DNA of 61,099 bases from an uncultured Paenalcaligenes sp. (GCA_947632305.1 CANROS010000002.1:1-61099); one strand, 5' to 3'; positions 8,746 to 17,017 are shown, counted from the first letter of the stretch. A program made the numbers and translations. The notes: a model not told the origin generated them from the sequence alone.

Positions 8746-9279
8746 TTATAAAGTTTCGATGACGTGATTTTGGTTTGTGTAAATACACAAGTCACCAGCG
8801 ATTTCTAGCGATTTTTTAACGATTTCTGCCGGGCCTAAATCGGTATTATGCAATAGCGCTAGTCCTGCCGATTGGGCGTAGGAACCGCCAGAGCCTATAG
8901 CGGCTAGACCGTGCTCAGGTTCTAAAACGTCACCGTTACCTGTCAAGATAAGAGTGTGCTCTTTGTCAGCCACAATTAACATGGCTTCTAGACGACGTAA
9001 AACACGGTCAGTGCGCCAGTCACGAGTGAGTTCTACCGCTGCGCGCATGAGGTGACCATGGTGTTTTTCTAATTTAGCCTCGAAGCGCTCTTGTAGAGTA
9101 AACGCATCGGCGGTAGCGCCAGCAAAACCGGCTAGCACTTGATCGCGGTAAAGACGACGAATCTTGCGAGCCGTACCTTTAACGACCACGTTGCCTAGGG
9201 TAACTTGTCCATCGCCGCCGATGGCGACTTCGTTGCCGCGACGTACGGCAATAATAGTAGTGGCGTGATATTGTTCCAT
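8746..9279 (-). CDS. hslV: HslV, peptidase subunit of the HslVU protease
   Basis: A 177-residue threonine peptidase. The start at 9279 gives [14 protein letters not shown], the N-terminus usual in beta-proteobacteria; removal of the short leader exposes the catalytic Thr of TTI. Family motifs [22 protein letters not shown] and [19 protein letters not shown] are present. A longer in-frame reading from 9342 is rejected because it would run through the heat-shock-type promoter. It forms a dodecamer that degrades proteins fed by HslU. Confidence 0.96.
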   Translation of the reverse strand: MEQYHATTIIAVRRGNEVAIGGDGQVTLGNVVVKGTARKIRRLYRDQVLAGFAGATADAFTLQERFEAKLEKHHGHLMRAAVELTRDWRTDRVLRRLEAMLIVADKEHTLILTGNGDVLEPEHGLAAIGSGGSYAQSAGLALLHNTDLGPAEIVKKSLEIAGDLCIYTNQNHVIETL

Positions 9280-9306
9280 TGTGATCCTTTGCGTTGTGTT
9301 TTCTAT

Positions 9307-9334
9307 AGGTGGGGGCAGGGGTTTTAAATTCAAG
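9307..9334 (-). promoter_or_regulatory. Sigma-32 (heat-shock) type promoter of hslVU
   Basis: Read on the minus strand, CTTGAAT is followed after exactly 13 bases by CCCCACCT. The RpoH consensus is CTTGAAA-N11-15-CCCCATNT. The -10-like box lies 28 bases from the hslV ATG, and the site sits just past the dksA terminator, as expected for a separate heat-shock unit. Confidence 0.8.
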
Positions 9335-9346
9335 TGACCCAAAGCA

Positions 9347-9371
9347 GAAAGCCACTCGAGGAGTGGCTTTC
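9347..9371 (-). terminator. Terminator after dksA
   Basis: GAAAGCCACTC and GAGTGGCTTTC form an 11-base perfect stem with a GAG loop, 32 bases past the dksA stop on the minus strand. It isolates hslVU from dksA transcription. Confidence 0.75.
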
Positions 9372-9402
9372 AGATGGCAAAGCGAGAGGCTGAAGTTAGG
9401 CT

Positions 9403-9840
9403 CTAGTCACCATACAGTTTTTGACGTTTTTCGCGACGCTCTTGGGCCTCTAGGGATAGATTAGCCGTGGGGCGCGCGAGTAAACGTTGCAAACCAATGG
9501 GTTCGCCGGTTTCTTCGCACCAGCCGTATTCACCGCTGTCTATAAGAGTTAAAGATTGCTGTACCTTTTTGAGGAGCTTACGTTCACGGTCACGTGTGCG
9601 TAATTCTAAGGCGTGCTCTTCCTCGATGGTAGCGCGGTCAGCAGGGTCAGGCACGAACTGGGTCTCGCGTAAATTTTCGGTAGTCGCACCGGCATTGGCA
9701 AGAATTTCTTGCTCAAGCTCGCGTAAGCGATTTTTGAAAAATGCCAACTGTTGACTATTCATATAGTCGGATTCGGGCATTGCTAAGAGTTCGTCCACTG
9801 TTAATAGTCGATCTGGGTTTGTACTGACATTGCTTGCCAT
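9403..9840 (-). CDS. dksA: DksA, RNA polymerase-binding stress regulator (non-zinc form)
   Basis: A 145-residue DksA: N-terminal lead, long coiled coil (about 28-105), then the globular end GWCEETGEPIGLQRLLARP. It binds the secondary channel of RNA polymerase and works with ppGpp on rRNA and amino-acid promoters. Of the four zinc-finger cysteines of the E. coli protein only the first is kept (C-x-x-T, then S and A instead of the second CxxC). This is usual for the DksA of Alcaligenaceae and alpha-proteobacteria, so I do not treat it as a defect. It lies between cobW and hslVU. Confidence 0.95.
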   Translation of the reverse strand: MASNVSTNPDRLLTVDELLAMPESDYMNSQQLAFFKNRLRELEQEILANAGATTENLRETQFVPDPADRATIEEEHALELRTRDRERKLLKKVQQSLTLIDSGEYGWCEETGEPIGLQRLLARPTANLSLEAQERREKRQKLYGD

Positions 9841-9918
9841 GATAGTTCCCTTTTTATCATCGTGGAGCCAACGCTCCTGCCTATGTTAAGCCTTGAAAGT
9901 TTAGGCTAAAAACAAAGA

Positions 9919-10983
9919 TTAAACTAGACACTGCTCTAAACCTTGCATAAAGACTTCTTTAGGCAGGTTGTTACCAATAAAGACGAGCTTGGTCTCAGGT
10001 TTCTCTTTGCCTAGCCACGGTTTGCCGGGCTCGGCTCCCATCATCATATGTACCCCCTGAAAAAGCATACGACGATTTGCTCCTTTCAGGTAGATAATTC
10101 CTTTGTAACGTAATAAGTCAGGGCCGTAAATTTGCACCACACCACCTAAAAAATCTTCGAGGCGATCGGGGTCAAATGGGCGGCGGGACTTAAATACAAA
10201 AGCACTGACATTGTCCTGATGCGGGGCGTGATTGTGATGGTCGTGGTCACAATGTTCATCGCAGTCATGATCATGATCGTGGTCATGTTTATGAGAGTGA
10301 TCGTGATCATCCGCTGCTAAAAACTCGGGATCAATGTCTAATACTGCGTTTAAGTTGAAACCGCTAATATCTAAAATTTCTTTTAGATCGGTCTCGCCAA
10401 AATGCACAGCCGTGATAGTAGCACGAGGGTTAATACGAAGGATGCGCTGACGCAAGCGTTCGAACTCTTCTTCGGTTACTAAATCTTTTTTAGAGATCAA
10501 AATTCTATCAGCAAAACCAATTTGTTTTTGCGATTCGTCTTGCTTGTCTAAGGTGTCCATGCCGTGTTTCGCATCTACCACGGTAATAACGGCATCTAAG
10601 CGATAGTATTCTGCGATCTGATCATCCATGAAAAAGGTTTGGCAAACTGGGCCTGGGTTAGCCATGCCGGTGGTTTCAATGATGATCCGCTCAAAAGAAA
10701 GCTCACCGTTTTCACGTTTAACACGTAAATCATTCAGCGTGCGCATGAGGTCGCCACGTACGGTACAGCAGATGCAGCCGTTACTGAGCTCAATGATCTC
10801 TTCGTCTTGCTCTTGGACAAGCAGCTCGTTGTCTATGTTTTCAGGGCCAAATTCATTTTCAATAACCGCAATACGCCGTCCGTGATACTCGGACAAAATA
10901 CGTTTGAGTAATGTGGTTTTGCCTGCTCCTAAAAAGCCAGTTAAAACAGTGACGGGCACCATTTTGTCGAGAGCAATGGTCAT
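9919..10983 (-). CDS. CobW/G3E-family GTPase, putative zinc metallochaperone
   Basis: A 354-residue G3E GTPase. The start at 10983 gives MTIALDKMVPVTVLTGFLGAGKTT with Walker A at 16-23. GCICCTVR supplies the CxCC metal site (C70, C72, C73). A long His/Asp-rich tract (about 225-260) probably binds metal, followed by the C-terminal CobW domain. Such proteins (YjiA/ZigA/ZNG1 type) use GTP to insert zinc into client enzymes during zinc shortage. Ninety bases upstream on the same strand is zur, and znuCBA diverges beyond it, which strongly supports a zinc role over cobalamin synthesis. A longer start at 11049 adds 22 unrelated residues. Confidence 0.9.
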   Translation of the reverse strand: MTIALDKMVPVTVLTGFLGAGKTTLLKRILSEYHGRRIAVIENEFGPENIDNELLVQEQDEEIIELSNGCICCTVRGDLMRTLNDLRVKRENGELSFERIIIETTGMANPGPVCQTFFMDDQIAEYYRLDAVITVVDAKHGMDTLDKQDESQKQIGFADRILISKKDLVTEEEFERLRQRILRINPRATITAVHFGETDLKEILDISGFNLNAVLDIDPEFLAADDHDHSHKHDHDHDHDCDEHCDHDHHNHAPHQDNVSAFVFKSRRPFDPDRLEDFLGGVVQIYGPDLLRYKGIIYLKGANRRMLFQGVHMMMGAEPGKPWLGKEKPETKLVFIGNNLPKEVFMQGLEQCLV

Positions 10984-11072
10984 GGTTAGGCCTCTATGTG
11001 AGAAATTGATGCGATTACAGCACAGCAGAGGCTGAAGCGCAAATAACAAAAATGTGTCTATCTATATGGGGG

Positions 11073-11531
11073 TTATTTTGTACAACTCAAGCACAGGGCG
11101 CGTAATTCAGTTTCAGGGCTTGATAAAGCAAAACCGGCTTGCACAATGCACTCTGTAATTTGTTGGCTTAAAAGAGGGGCTCGTAGCTCGGCAACGGCAC
11201 CACACTCAGTACAAACCACTAGTAGATCATGTGGTTCTCCCGCCACATCTACGCAGGCGGTCCATGCATTAATTGCATCTAAACGATGGATGAGACCTTC
11301 TTCGGTTAAAAAGTCCAAGGCACGGTACACCGTAGGAGGGGCCGCATTAGGCTGGATTTCTTTGACTAGGTCCAGTAGCTCGTAAGCTTTGAGCCCACGC
11401 TGAGCTTTAATAAGCAATTCTAAAACTTGCTTGCGTATAGGGGTAAGCCGCTTTTGTCGTTGTTTACACCGTTTTTCGGCGGTGGCTAATTGTTGTTCAA
11501 CAGCTTGGGGGGTGAGTACATGAATAGGCAT
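11073..11531 (-). CDS. zur: Zur, zinc uptake regulator (Fur family)
   Basis: A 152-residue Fur-family repressor: winged helix with the recognition region PPTVYRALDFLTEEGLIHRLD (about 65-85), and a C-terminal dimerisation part with two structural-zinc pairs, CTEC (about 112-115) and CLSC at the end. The neighbours decide the Zur over Fur call: it is divergent from znuCBA across a 14-base palindrome and followed by a zinc-chaperone GTPase. With zinc bound it should repress zinc import and, through the same site, itself. Confidence 0.93.
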   Translation of the reverse strand: MPIHVLTPQAVEQQLATAEKRCKQRQKRLTPIRKQVLELLIKAQRGLKAYELLDLVKEIQPNAAPPTVYRALDFLTEEGLIHRLDAINAWTACVDVAGEPHDLLVVCTECGAVAELRAPLLSQQITECIVQAGFALSSPETELRALCLSCTK

Positions 11532-11556
11532 AAAGTCTAGATTGAATTAGCACCGT

Positions 11557-11570
11557 TATGTTATAACATA
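11557..11570. promoter_or_regulatory. Zur box
   Basis: TATGTTATAACATA is a perfect 14-base palindrome in the zur/znu divergent gap, matching the core (TGTTATAnTATAACA-like) of proteobacterial Zur sites. Its position between both starts fits joint control of zur-cobW and the znu operon. Confidence 0.85.
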
Positions 11571-11604
11571 CCAAAATTATATTTATTTAATAATTAGGAA
11601 TGGT

Positions 11605-11733
11605 ATGCGCAAAACAGCTCGTTCATATAGTGGCTCTGCTTTATTGTACTCAGCAGGGCAACGAGTTTTAGGAGCCGTAATAGTCATTCTGTTTATGTGG
11701 TTGCTAAGTGCGTGGGCTTTGGAGTGGTTATGA
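11605..11733 (+). CDS. Small membrane protein, 42 aa, first gene of znu operon
   Basis: The ATG lies 35 bases after the Zur box. The product has a basic, Ser/Tyr-rich N-terminus (MRKTARSYSGSALLYSAGQR) and a single hydrophobic helix (LGAVIVILFMWLLSAWAL). Its stop overlaps the znuC start as ATGA, so translation is coupled, and no other gene could use this stretch. AGGAATGGT is a weak ribosome site. I recognise no family. Position suggests a partner or regulator of the ZnuCBA importer, or a leader peptide setting znuC translation. Confidence 0.6.
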   Translation: MRKTARSYSGSALLYSAGQRVLGAVIVILFMWLLSAWALEWL

Positions 11734-12446
11734 GTTCTACGCTAATTGAACTAGAACATTTAAGCCTAGGTTGGCGCGATAAAATTGCAGTACGAGATAT
11801 TAGTGGCCAGTTTTTACAAGGTGGGCTGTATGCTTTGGTGGGGCCGAATGGTGCGGGCAAGTCGACCTTGTTAAAGGGGTTGATGGGTGAAATAACCCCC
11901 TTGCAGGGGCAGATTCACTTGCATATTAACCATGCTACCGATTTGGCCTTCCTACCACAACAAGCCGATATAGATCGCAGCTTTCCTATTAGTGTGTACG
12001 ACCTAGTGGCCACAGGAGCGTGGTCACGCATTGGCTCGTGGGGGCGTGTAAATAAAACAGAACACGAGCGCATCCAACACGCGTTGCAAACGGTCGGTCT
12101 GGATGGGTTTGCTAAACGCAGTATTAATACCTTGTCGGGCGGCCAGTTTCAGCGGGCTTTATTTGCGCGTTTATTATTACAAGACGCTAGCTTAATTTTG
12201 CTGGATGAACCGTTTGCTGCCGTAGACACAGAAACCACACGAGATTTGTTGGCCTTGATTATGCAGTGGCACCAGCAAGGGCGCACCGTGATTGCGGTCT
12301 TGCATGAACTGGACATGGTACGACAGCATTTTCCTACCAGTGTGTTGTTAGGGGGGCAGTTGGTGGCTTGGGGGCCTAGTGAAACGGTGCTATCCGCTGA
12401 AAACCTGCATTTGGCACGCCATTTGTGTGCAGGAGACTACCTCTAA
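11730..12446 (+). CDS. znuC: ZnuC, zinc ABC transporter ATPase
   Basis: A 238-residue ABC ATPase. The start at 11730 (MSSTLIELEHL) overlaps the small upstream gene. Walker A is GPNGAGKST (about 40-48), the signature is LSGGQFQRALFARLL, and Walker B is LILLDEPFAAVD. In the cytosol it drives Zn2+ import through ZnuB. It overlaps znuB by one base (TAATG). A longer reading from GTG 11697 is out of step with the upstream coupled gene and adds no conserved residues. Confidence 0.94.
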   Translation: MSSTLIELEHLSLGWRDKIAVRDISGQFLQGGLYALVGPNGAGKSTLLKGLMGEITPLQGQIHLHINHATDLAFLPQQADIDRSFPISVYDLVATGAWSRIGSWGRVNKTEHERIQHALQTVGLDGFAKRSINTLSGGQFQRALFARLLLQDASLILLDEPFAAVDTETTRDLLALIMQWHQQGRTVIAVLHELDMVRQHFPTSVLLGGQLVAWGPSETVLSAENLHLARHLCAGDYL

Positions 12447-13354
12447 TGTTCATGGAATGGTTTGTACAGCCCTTCATTGATTTTGGCTTTATGCGCCGCG
12501 CTTTAGCGGGTTCTTTTGCTTTGGCCGTAGCTGCTGGGCCTTTAGGTGTTTTTTTAATTTTGCGTCGCATGAGTTTGATGGGTGACGCGATGGCTCATGC
12601 TATTTTGCCTGGTGTGGCTGTTGGGTTTTTAACGGCGGGTTTGTCTTTAGGGGCGATGGCTTTAGGTGGCATGATCACGGGGCTGGTAGTGGCCTTGTTG
12701 GCGGGGGCGGTATCACGCATTACCCCTTTACGCGAGGACGCGAGCTTTGCGGCTTTTTACTTGGTGTCTTTAGGCCTAGGGGTGCTGTTGGTATCCATCC
12801 GTGGCACCAATATGGATTTGCTCCATGTGTTGTTTGGCACGGTATTAGGGCTAGATAATGCGTCGTTATTACTGGTCACCGGTACTTCGACTTTTGCTCT
12901 GTTGGTATTGGCCGCTATTTATAGGCCGTTGGTCATGGAGTGTTTGGATCCCTTGTTTTTACGAGCCCAAGGCAAACGGTCTGGCTGGGTACATGCTGTT
13001 TTTCTAGTCTTGTTAGTGATGACATTGGTGGCGGGCTTTCAGGTATTAGGGACGTTAATGGTGGTGGGTATTATGATGTTACCCGCCGCCTCAGCCCGGT
13101 TTTGGGTGCACTCCGCTAGCAATCAAATGATCTGTGCTGGTCTTTTAGGTGCTTTCACGTCGTATTTAGGGTTGTTGCTGTCATTTCATATGGATGTGCC
13201 AGCTTCGCCAGCTATTATTTTAATGGCGGGTTCGGTGTATTTTATTTCCATATTTTTTGGTCATCAAGGTGGCATTCTACAAACGATGAAGCAGTCTGCT
13301 TCTAGACGCCAACGTATAGCTCAAGGGGAAAAAAATGAGAAAAAATCTGGCTAA
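12446..13354 (+). CDS. znuB: ZnuB, zinc ABC transporter permease
   Basis: A 302-residue ABC-3 type permease with about eight membrane segments. The loop GGMITGLVVALLAGAVSR and the Gly-rich VLGTLMVVGIMMLPAASAR near the C-terminus fit the family. The ATG at 12446 shares a base with the znuC stop and has AGGAG eleven bases upstream; the longer frame from 12425 lacks support. It forms the zinc channel in the inner membrane with ZnuC, and its 3' end overlaps znuA by 20 bases. Confidence 0.93.
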   Translation: MFMEWFVQPFIDFGFMRRALAGSFALAVAAGPLGVFLILRRMSLMGDAMAHAILPGVAVGFLTAGLSLGAMALGGMITGLVVALLAGAVSRITPLREDASFAAFYLVSLGLGVLLVSIRGTNMDLLHVLFGTVLGLDNASLLLVTGTSTFALLVLAAIYRPLVMECLDPLFLRAQGKRSGWVHAVFLVLLVMTLVAGFQVLGTLMVVGIMMLPAASARFWVHSASNQMICAGLLGAFTSYLGLLLSFHMDVPASPAIILMAGSVYFISIFFGHQGGILQTMKQSASRRQRIAQGEKNEKKSG

Positions 13355-14288
13355 ATCAGCCGTTGTCGGTGTGTTGAGTTTTGCTTTTGGAAGCTCACTG
13401 TTGGCCGCAGCGCCGTTAAAGGTAGTCAGTAGCTTTTCCATTTTGGCTGACATGGTGGAGCAAGTTGGCGGCGACAAGGTGGAGTCATTAGTTATTGTTG
13501 GGCCTGAAGGCGATGCCCATAGTTTTGAGCCGCGCCCTAGTGACTCCAAAACCTTACAAAATGCGGACCTGTTGATTATTAATGGGGCGCAGTTTGAGGA
13601 ATGGCTGCCCAGACTGGTGGCTTCTGCTGGCTACAAAGGAAAGGTCATAGAGGCGATAGAAGGCGTGCCTTTACGAGCATATGAAGAAGAAGGGGAGCAC
13701 AGCCATGCAAAAGAGTCTCACTCAGAAGACGGGCATCATCATCACGAGCATCATCATGGTGAGTACGATCCGCATGCTTGGCAAAGCTTGGCCTATGCGC
13801 AAAAGTATGTAGCGAACATTCAGCAAGCTTTAGCAGACGCCGATCCTGACAACACGGCTTATTACACGCAACGAGCTGCTGCCTACGCAGATCAACTGAC
13901 CACCTTGCAAGCCAACATGCAGGAGGCATTTGCTCAGTTGTCCGCCAATCAGCGGACGGTGGTGACCTCTCATGATGCTTTTGCTTATTTGGGCCAAGAT
14001 TACGATATTGAGTTTTTGCCTTTGCTCGGGGCTTCGAGTCAGGCTGAGCCTTCAGCTAAAGAGCTAGCGGGTTTGATTGAGTTTATGCGTGATAATCAGG
14101 TGAAGGCTGTCTTTGTGGAAAACACCTCCAGTCCTAAATTATTAGAACAAATTGCGCGGGAAACGGGCGCTAAAGTGGGCGAGGTCCTGTATTCTGACTC
14201 CTTAGCCAAGGCGCCGCACCCAGCAGACAGCTATTTGGGTTTAATGCAGTGGAACACTGAAGCCTTATTAAAGGCGTTGCAAGATTAG
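13335..14288 (+). CDS. znuA: ZnuA, zinc-binding periplasmic protein
   Basis: A 317-residue cluster A-I binding protein with a signal peptide (1-24, ending SSLLAA). The zinc site residues are spread as in ZnuA: His in GDAHSFEP, a His/Glu/Asp-rich loop (about 117-145) ending DPHAW, and later HDAFAYL and the C-terminal Asp in YSDSLA. The flexible His-rich loop is typical of zinc rather than manganese proteins. It delivers Zn2+ to ZnuB. AAGGGGA precedes the ATG. The gene ends by overlapping the convergent xerC by 4 bases. Confidence 0.94.
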   Translation: MRKNLAKSAVVGVLSFAFGSSLLAAAPLKVVSSFSILADMVEQVGGDKVESLVIVGPEGDAHSFEPRPSDSKTLQNADLLIINGAQFEEWLPRLVASAGYKGKVIEAIEGVPLRAYEEEGEHSHAKESHSEDGHHHHEHHHGEYDPHAWQSLAYAQKYVANIQQALADADPDNTAYYTQRAAAYADQLTTLQANMQEAFAQLSANQRTVVTSHDAFAYLGQDYDIEFLPLLGASSQAEPSAKELAGLIEFMRDNQVKAVFVENTSSPKLLEQIARETGAKVGEVLYSDSLAKAPHPADSYLGLMQWNTEALLKALQD

Positions 14289-15271
14289 CTGTCTTTGCTT
14301 TTGTTATGACGAGGATGGGCCTGTAAAAACTGTACCAGCTGTTCGGGGTTTAGCTGTTTTAAGCTGGTCGTGGACTCTGGGACGGCGTGGCCCATTAGTT
14401 GTTGCACGCCTTGGAGGTCATTGGACGACTCTAACAAGTGGTTGGCAAAACTATTACGTAAACGGTGGGGAAAGACGCGCAGGTCTAAGCCGACTTTTTT
14501 GGCCCGTAGCTCAAGTTGTTTTTGGATGACTCGCGCACTGATACGTTGGCCTCTAACGCCTAAAAATACCGCAGAAAAACTATCTAGATCTTGTTCGGGG
14601 TCTTGTAGTAGCGCGTCGGGTAACAGTTGTGGCCGTAGTTGGGTCCAGTGCTCTAAGGCAGCCAGCGCTTTACTGCCTATAGGCACAGAGCGTTGGCGTT
14701 CTTGTTTGGTTGCAATTTGTACCTCTTGTTCGGCCCAGTCTACCCACGCTTTGGATTCGTAACTGGAGGCTTTGATGGGCTCTAGGTCTAAGGCGATGAT
14801 TTCAGCCAGTCGTAATCCACTGGAATACAACAGTTCGAAAATGGCTTGATCCCTAATGTCTACCGCTGTGCTTTCTGACAGAGGCGGGGCGCAGTCTAGC
14901 AGCTGTTGGATATGCGCCAAAGACAGGATTTGAGGGTCGGGAAAATTCCCTTTTGGCGCCTTAACCCCCAAACAAGGGTTATGCCCTGTTTGATACTCTG
15001 CACTTAACCAATTAAAAAAATTACGCCAGGCAGAAAGCATACGCGCTAGGCTACGAGGCTTTAAGCCTTTGGCGTGTAGTTCTTCGAGGGCAAATTGTAA
15101 ATGGTTCCGTTCATAGCGCAATGGGCTCTTTACGGCATAATGGGTAATTAGGTGTTTAAGGTCGCGAGCATAAGCCTCAAGCGTATCGTGAGCAGCCCCT
15201 TGCTGGTGCAAGTGTTGCAGCCAATCGTGTAAGGCTTGTTCTGTACTAGGCGATTTCTTGGGTGTGTTCAT
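14285..15271 (-). CDS. xerC: XerC-like tyrosine recombinase lacking the catalytic tyrosine
   Basis: A 328-residue phage-integrase-family protein with the N-terminal SAM-like core-binding domain (about 10-95) and a catalytic domain. The conserved residues are Arg154 (SGLRLAE), Lys189 (IATKQER), H269-x-x-R272 (HRLRNSF) and His295 (LMGHA). The nucleophile is missing: the usual TTQIYTHLD is replaced by TTSLKQLN, and no Tyr occurs in the last 40 residues. The frame is not broken, because the usual terminal HPR follows. XerC normally resolves chromosome dimers at dif with XerD. This copy may be non-catalytic, or only XerD cuts. It overlaps the DUF484 gene by 26 bases, the standard arrangement. Confidence 0.85.
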   Translation of the reverse strand: MNTPKKSPSTEQALHDWLQHLHQQGAAHDTLEAYARDLKHLITHYAVKSPLRYERNHLQFALEELHAKGLKPRSLARMLSAWRNFFNWLSAEYQTGHNPCLGVKAPKGNFPDPQILSLAHIQQLLDCAPPLSESTAVDIRDQAIFELLYSSGLRLAEIIALDLEPIKASSYESKAWVDWAEQEVQIATKQERQRSVPIGSKALAALEHWTQLRPQLLPDALLQDPEQDLDSFSAVFLGVRGQRISARVIQKQLELRAKKVGLDLRVFPHRLRNSFANHLLESSNDLQGVQQLMGHAVPESTTSLKQLNPEQLVQFLQAHPRHNKSKDS

Positions 15272-15920
15272 GGAAACGTGCCAAGGCGGCCACAAAGACT
15301 TGGGCCATAATTTGTAAAAACTCTGTGCCGGTGCCCTCAGTAAAACGCTGAGCTTTGTCAGAGCCTAAGGCCAGAGCGCCTATGCAACGAGTTTGATCCG
15401 GTTCGAATAAGGGAATAATGGCCACCGAAGCCAAGGCTTGTTCAAACCAAGACGAGATGGCATGCTGGGCCAGAGGTCCGGTATAGGGAGTTTGCAGTTG
15501 TTCTACGGCGTGACGCGAGGCCTCGGAGTAGCTGAACGAGCTAAAAGGAGAGCGGTGCCCCCAAAGGCGTAGTTGGACTTCTTGTAAACCATATTGGGTT
15601 TGCAAGCGCTGGCTGGCAAAGATAGGAAACAGTGTGGCTGAACCTTGGTAGGCCAGCAGTTCCGTGGCCCAGCGCCAGATGGCTTGTTGGATTAACTCAT
15701 TCTCACGTGCATGGTTTAAAAACTGCTGTAACTGTTGCTCTAGCTGCTGATTGTGTTGACGCAAATAAAAGGTTTGCCGTTCGGCTAAAGACAGTACTTT
15801 GTTAGAGCGAGGGTGTGGCAGTTTCAACGAGAGCAAGAGGGATTCATGCTCTAGAAAAAAATGCGGGTTGTGGCTTAGAAAATCAGCAACGGCTTCGGCA
15901 GTTAAGACGGTTTGGCTCAT
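15246..15920 (-). CDS. DUF484 family protein
   Basis: A 224-residue cytosolic protein of the DUF484 (GAF-like) family: the N-terminus VADFLSHNPHFFLEHESLLLSLKLPHP is characteristic, followed by a helical region (about 45-90) and a GAF-like half containing SVAIIPL and IGALALGS. DUF484 genes sit just upstream of xerC in many proteobacteria, and here they overlap. The function is unknown. In many relatives dapF lies between lpxL and DUF484; here only 20 bases separate them and dapF is absent. Confidence 0.9.
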   Translation of the reverse strand: MSQTVLTAEAVADFLSHNPHFFLEHESLLLSLKLPHPRSNKVLSLAERQTFYLRQHNQQLEQQLQQFLNHARENELIQQAIWRWATELLAYQGSATLFPIFASQRLQTQYGLQEVQLRLWGHRSPFSSFSYSEASRHAVEQLQTPYTGPLAQHAISSWFEQALASVAIIPLFEPDQTRCIGALALGSDKAQRFTEGTGTEFLQIMAQVFVAALARFHEHTQEIA

Positions 15921-15940
15921 AAGTCATCCTAGCAAACACT

Positions 15941-16795
15941 CTATGAGGAAAAAGTCGGCGGAATCGCTGGGGCTTCCGGCGGAATCTTATAACGGTTGTA
16001 GCTCCAAAGGTACTGACTGGGAAAGCGTTGAATTAAATGCTCCATGGCCTCGTTAATGGCAAACACCATATTATCTATGGTGGGCTCTGCGGGCAACTCA
16101 AGACGCATATAGTGTATGCGCCACCCTTGGCCTTTGGGAAGGCGCTCGCCTGCGGTTAAGACGACGGGTACGTTAGCTTGCAAGGCCAGTTTGGCCGCCA
16201 AGGTCATGGTGTAGGCCGGTTTGCCAAAAAAAGGTGCCCAAATGCCATCGCCGCTGCTAGGAACCTGATCAGGTAGCATGCCTATGGCTTCGTTACGTCT
16301 TAATGCTTTTAAAAACTCACGGATGCCTCGTACAGAGGCTGGCACCGCATTTAGGCCTGGCATATTGCGTGACACCCGCATGGCCGGCTCTATAAAGCCT
16401 TGGCGTGGTGGTCTAAACATAACAGTAATAGGCCCGTGTTTTATTAACGCTCTGGCAGTGATCTCAAAACAGCCTAAGTGCGGTGTCAGATACAGAATGC
16501 CTTTTTGTTCGGCTAAAGCGGCCTTAACCACGGCTTCGTCGTCGGATTCACATAAGGCCAAACAGGCGGTGGGTTCTAGCCAAACTTTGGGTGTTTCCAG
16601 AATCATGGCCCCGGTTTCTGCGGCGGCCTGACGCGCAAACTTGGTCTGCGGGTAACCGGCTTGTGTGGCATTGGTGCGAATCCGGTCGCGATAGCGTCCA
16701 GGTAGTAAATAAACCACGATGCCTAAGCAGCGCCCTATGGCATGCAGCCACCGTAAGGGTAACTTTGCAAGTATTTTTAGGAAAAACAAAAACAT
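15941..16795 (-). CDS. LpxL/HtrB-family lipid A lauroyl acyltransferase
   Basis: A 284-residue inner-membrane acyltransferase: N-terminal membrane anchor (FLFFLKILAKLPL), the catalytic HX4E block YLTPHLGCFE, the conserved MFRPPRQGFIEP and the acyl-donor segment MLPDQVPSSGDGIWAPFFGKPAYT. It adds a secondary acyl chain to lipid A. The start at 16795 (MFLFFLK) is chosen because the frame's first codons before it are polar and unusual. It diverges from metK, an arrangement common in Burkholderiales. Confidence 0.88.
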   Translation of the reverse strand: MFLFFLKILAKLPLRWLHAIGRCLGIVVYLLPGRYRDRIRTNATQAGYPQTKFARQAAAETGAMILETPKVWLEPTACLALCESDDEAVVKAALAEQKGILYLTPHLGCFEITARALIKHGPITVMFRPPRQGFIEPAMRVSRNMPGLNAVPASVRGIREFLKALRRNEAIGMLPDQVPSSGDGIWAPFFGKPAYTMTLAAKLALQANVPVVLTAGERLPKGQGWRIHYMRLELPAEPTIDNMVFAINEAMEHLIQRFPSQYLWSYNRYKIPPEAPAIPPTFSS

Positions 16796-17017
16796 AATAC
16801 GAGGCAATAACAATCAATAAATAACAATATAGTATGAATCTTGGGTAAATTTGCTTAAAATGGGGGAATCGCTGAGTTAAACCGACAACTTGCGGAGCGA
16901 TATTCTCTAAAGAGACCCAGTACTTCCCGCTAAAGCGTCGCGCCCTGATATGTCTTTTAGGCTTTCTTTCGTGGTGCAACGCCATTGTTTTAATTGAAAC
17001 CTACAGGATATAACACT

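Noticed and set aside
9280-9342. Longer N-terminus of HslV
   Set aside because: It would be read through the heat-shock promoter, and the HslV family starts at MEQYHATT in these bacteria.
9403-9840. Degenerate DksA that lost its zinc finger
   Set aside because: A single remaining cysteine is the normal form in Alcaligenaceae and alpha-proteobacteria, so it is not a lesion.
10201-10320. Tandem DNA repeat (GATCATGATC-like) within the cobW gene
   Set aside because: It is the codon repetition of the His/Asp-rich metal tract (CAY/GAY codons), not an independent repeat element.
14285-15271. Integrase of a mobile element
   Set aside because: Order with DUF484 and lpxL shows it is the chromosomal XerC; no attachment-site repeats were seen.
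16814-17017. SAM riboswitch upstream of metK
   Set aside because: I looked for SAM-I, SAM-II and SAM-III features and saw none; the only structure is a short TCTCT/AGAGA hairpin at about 16904-16915.
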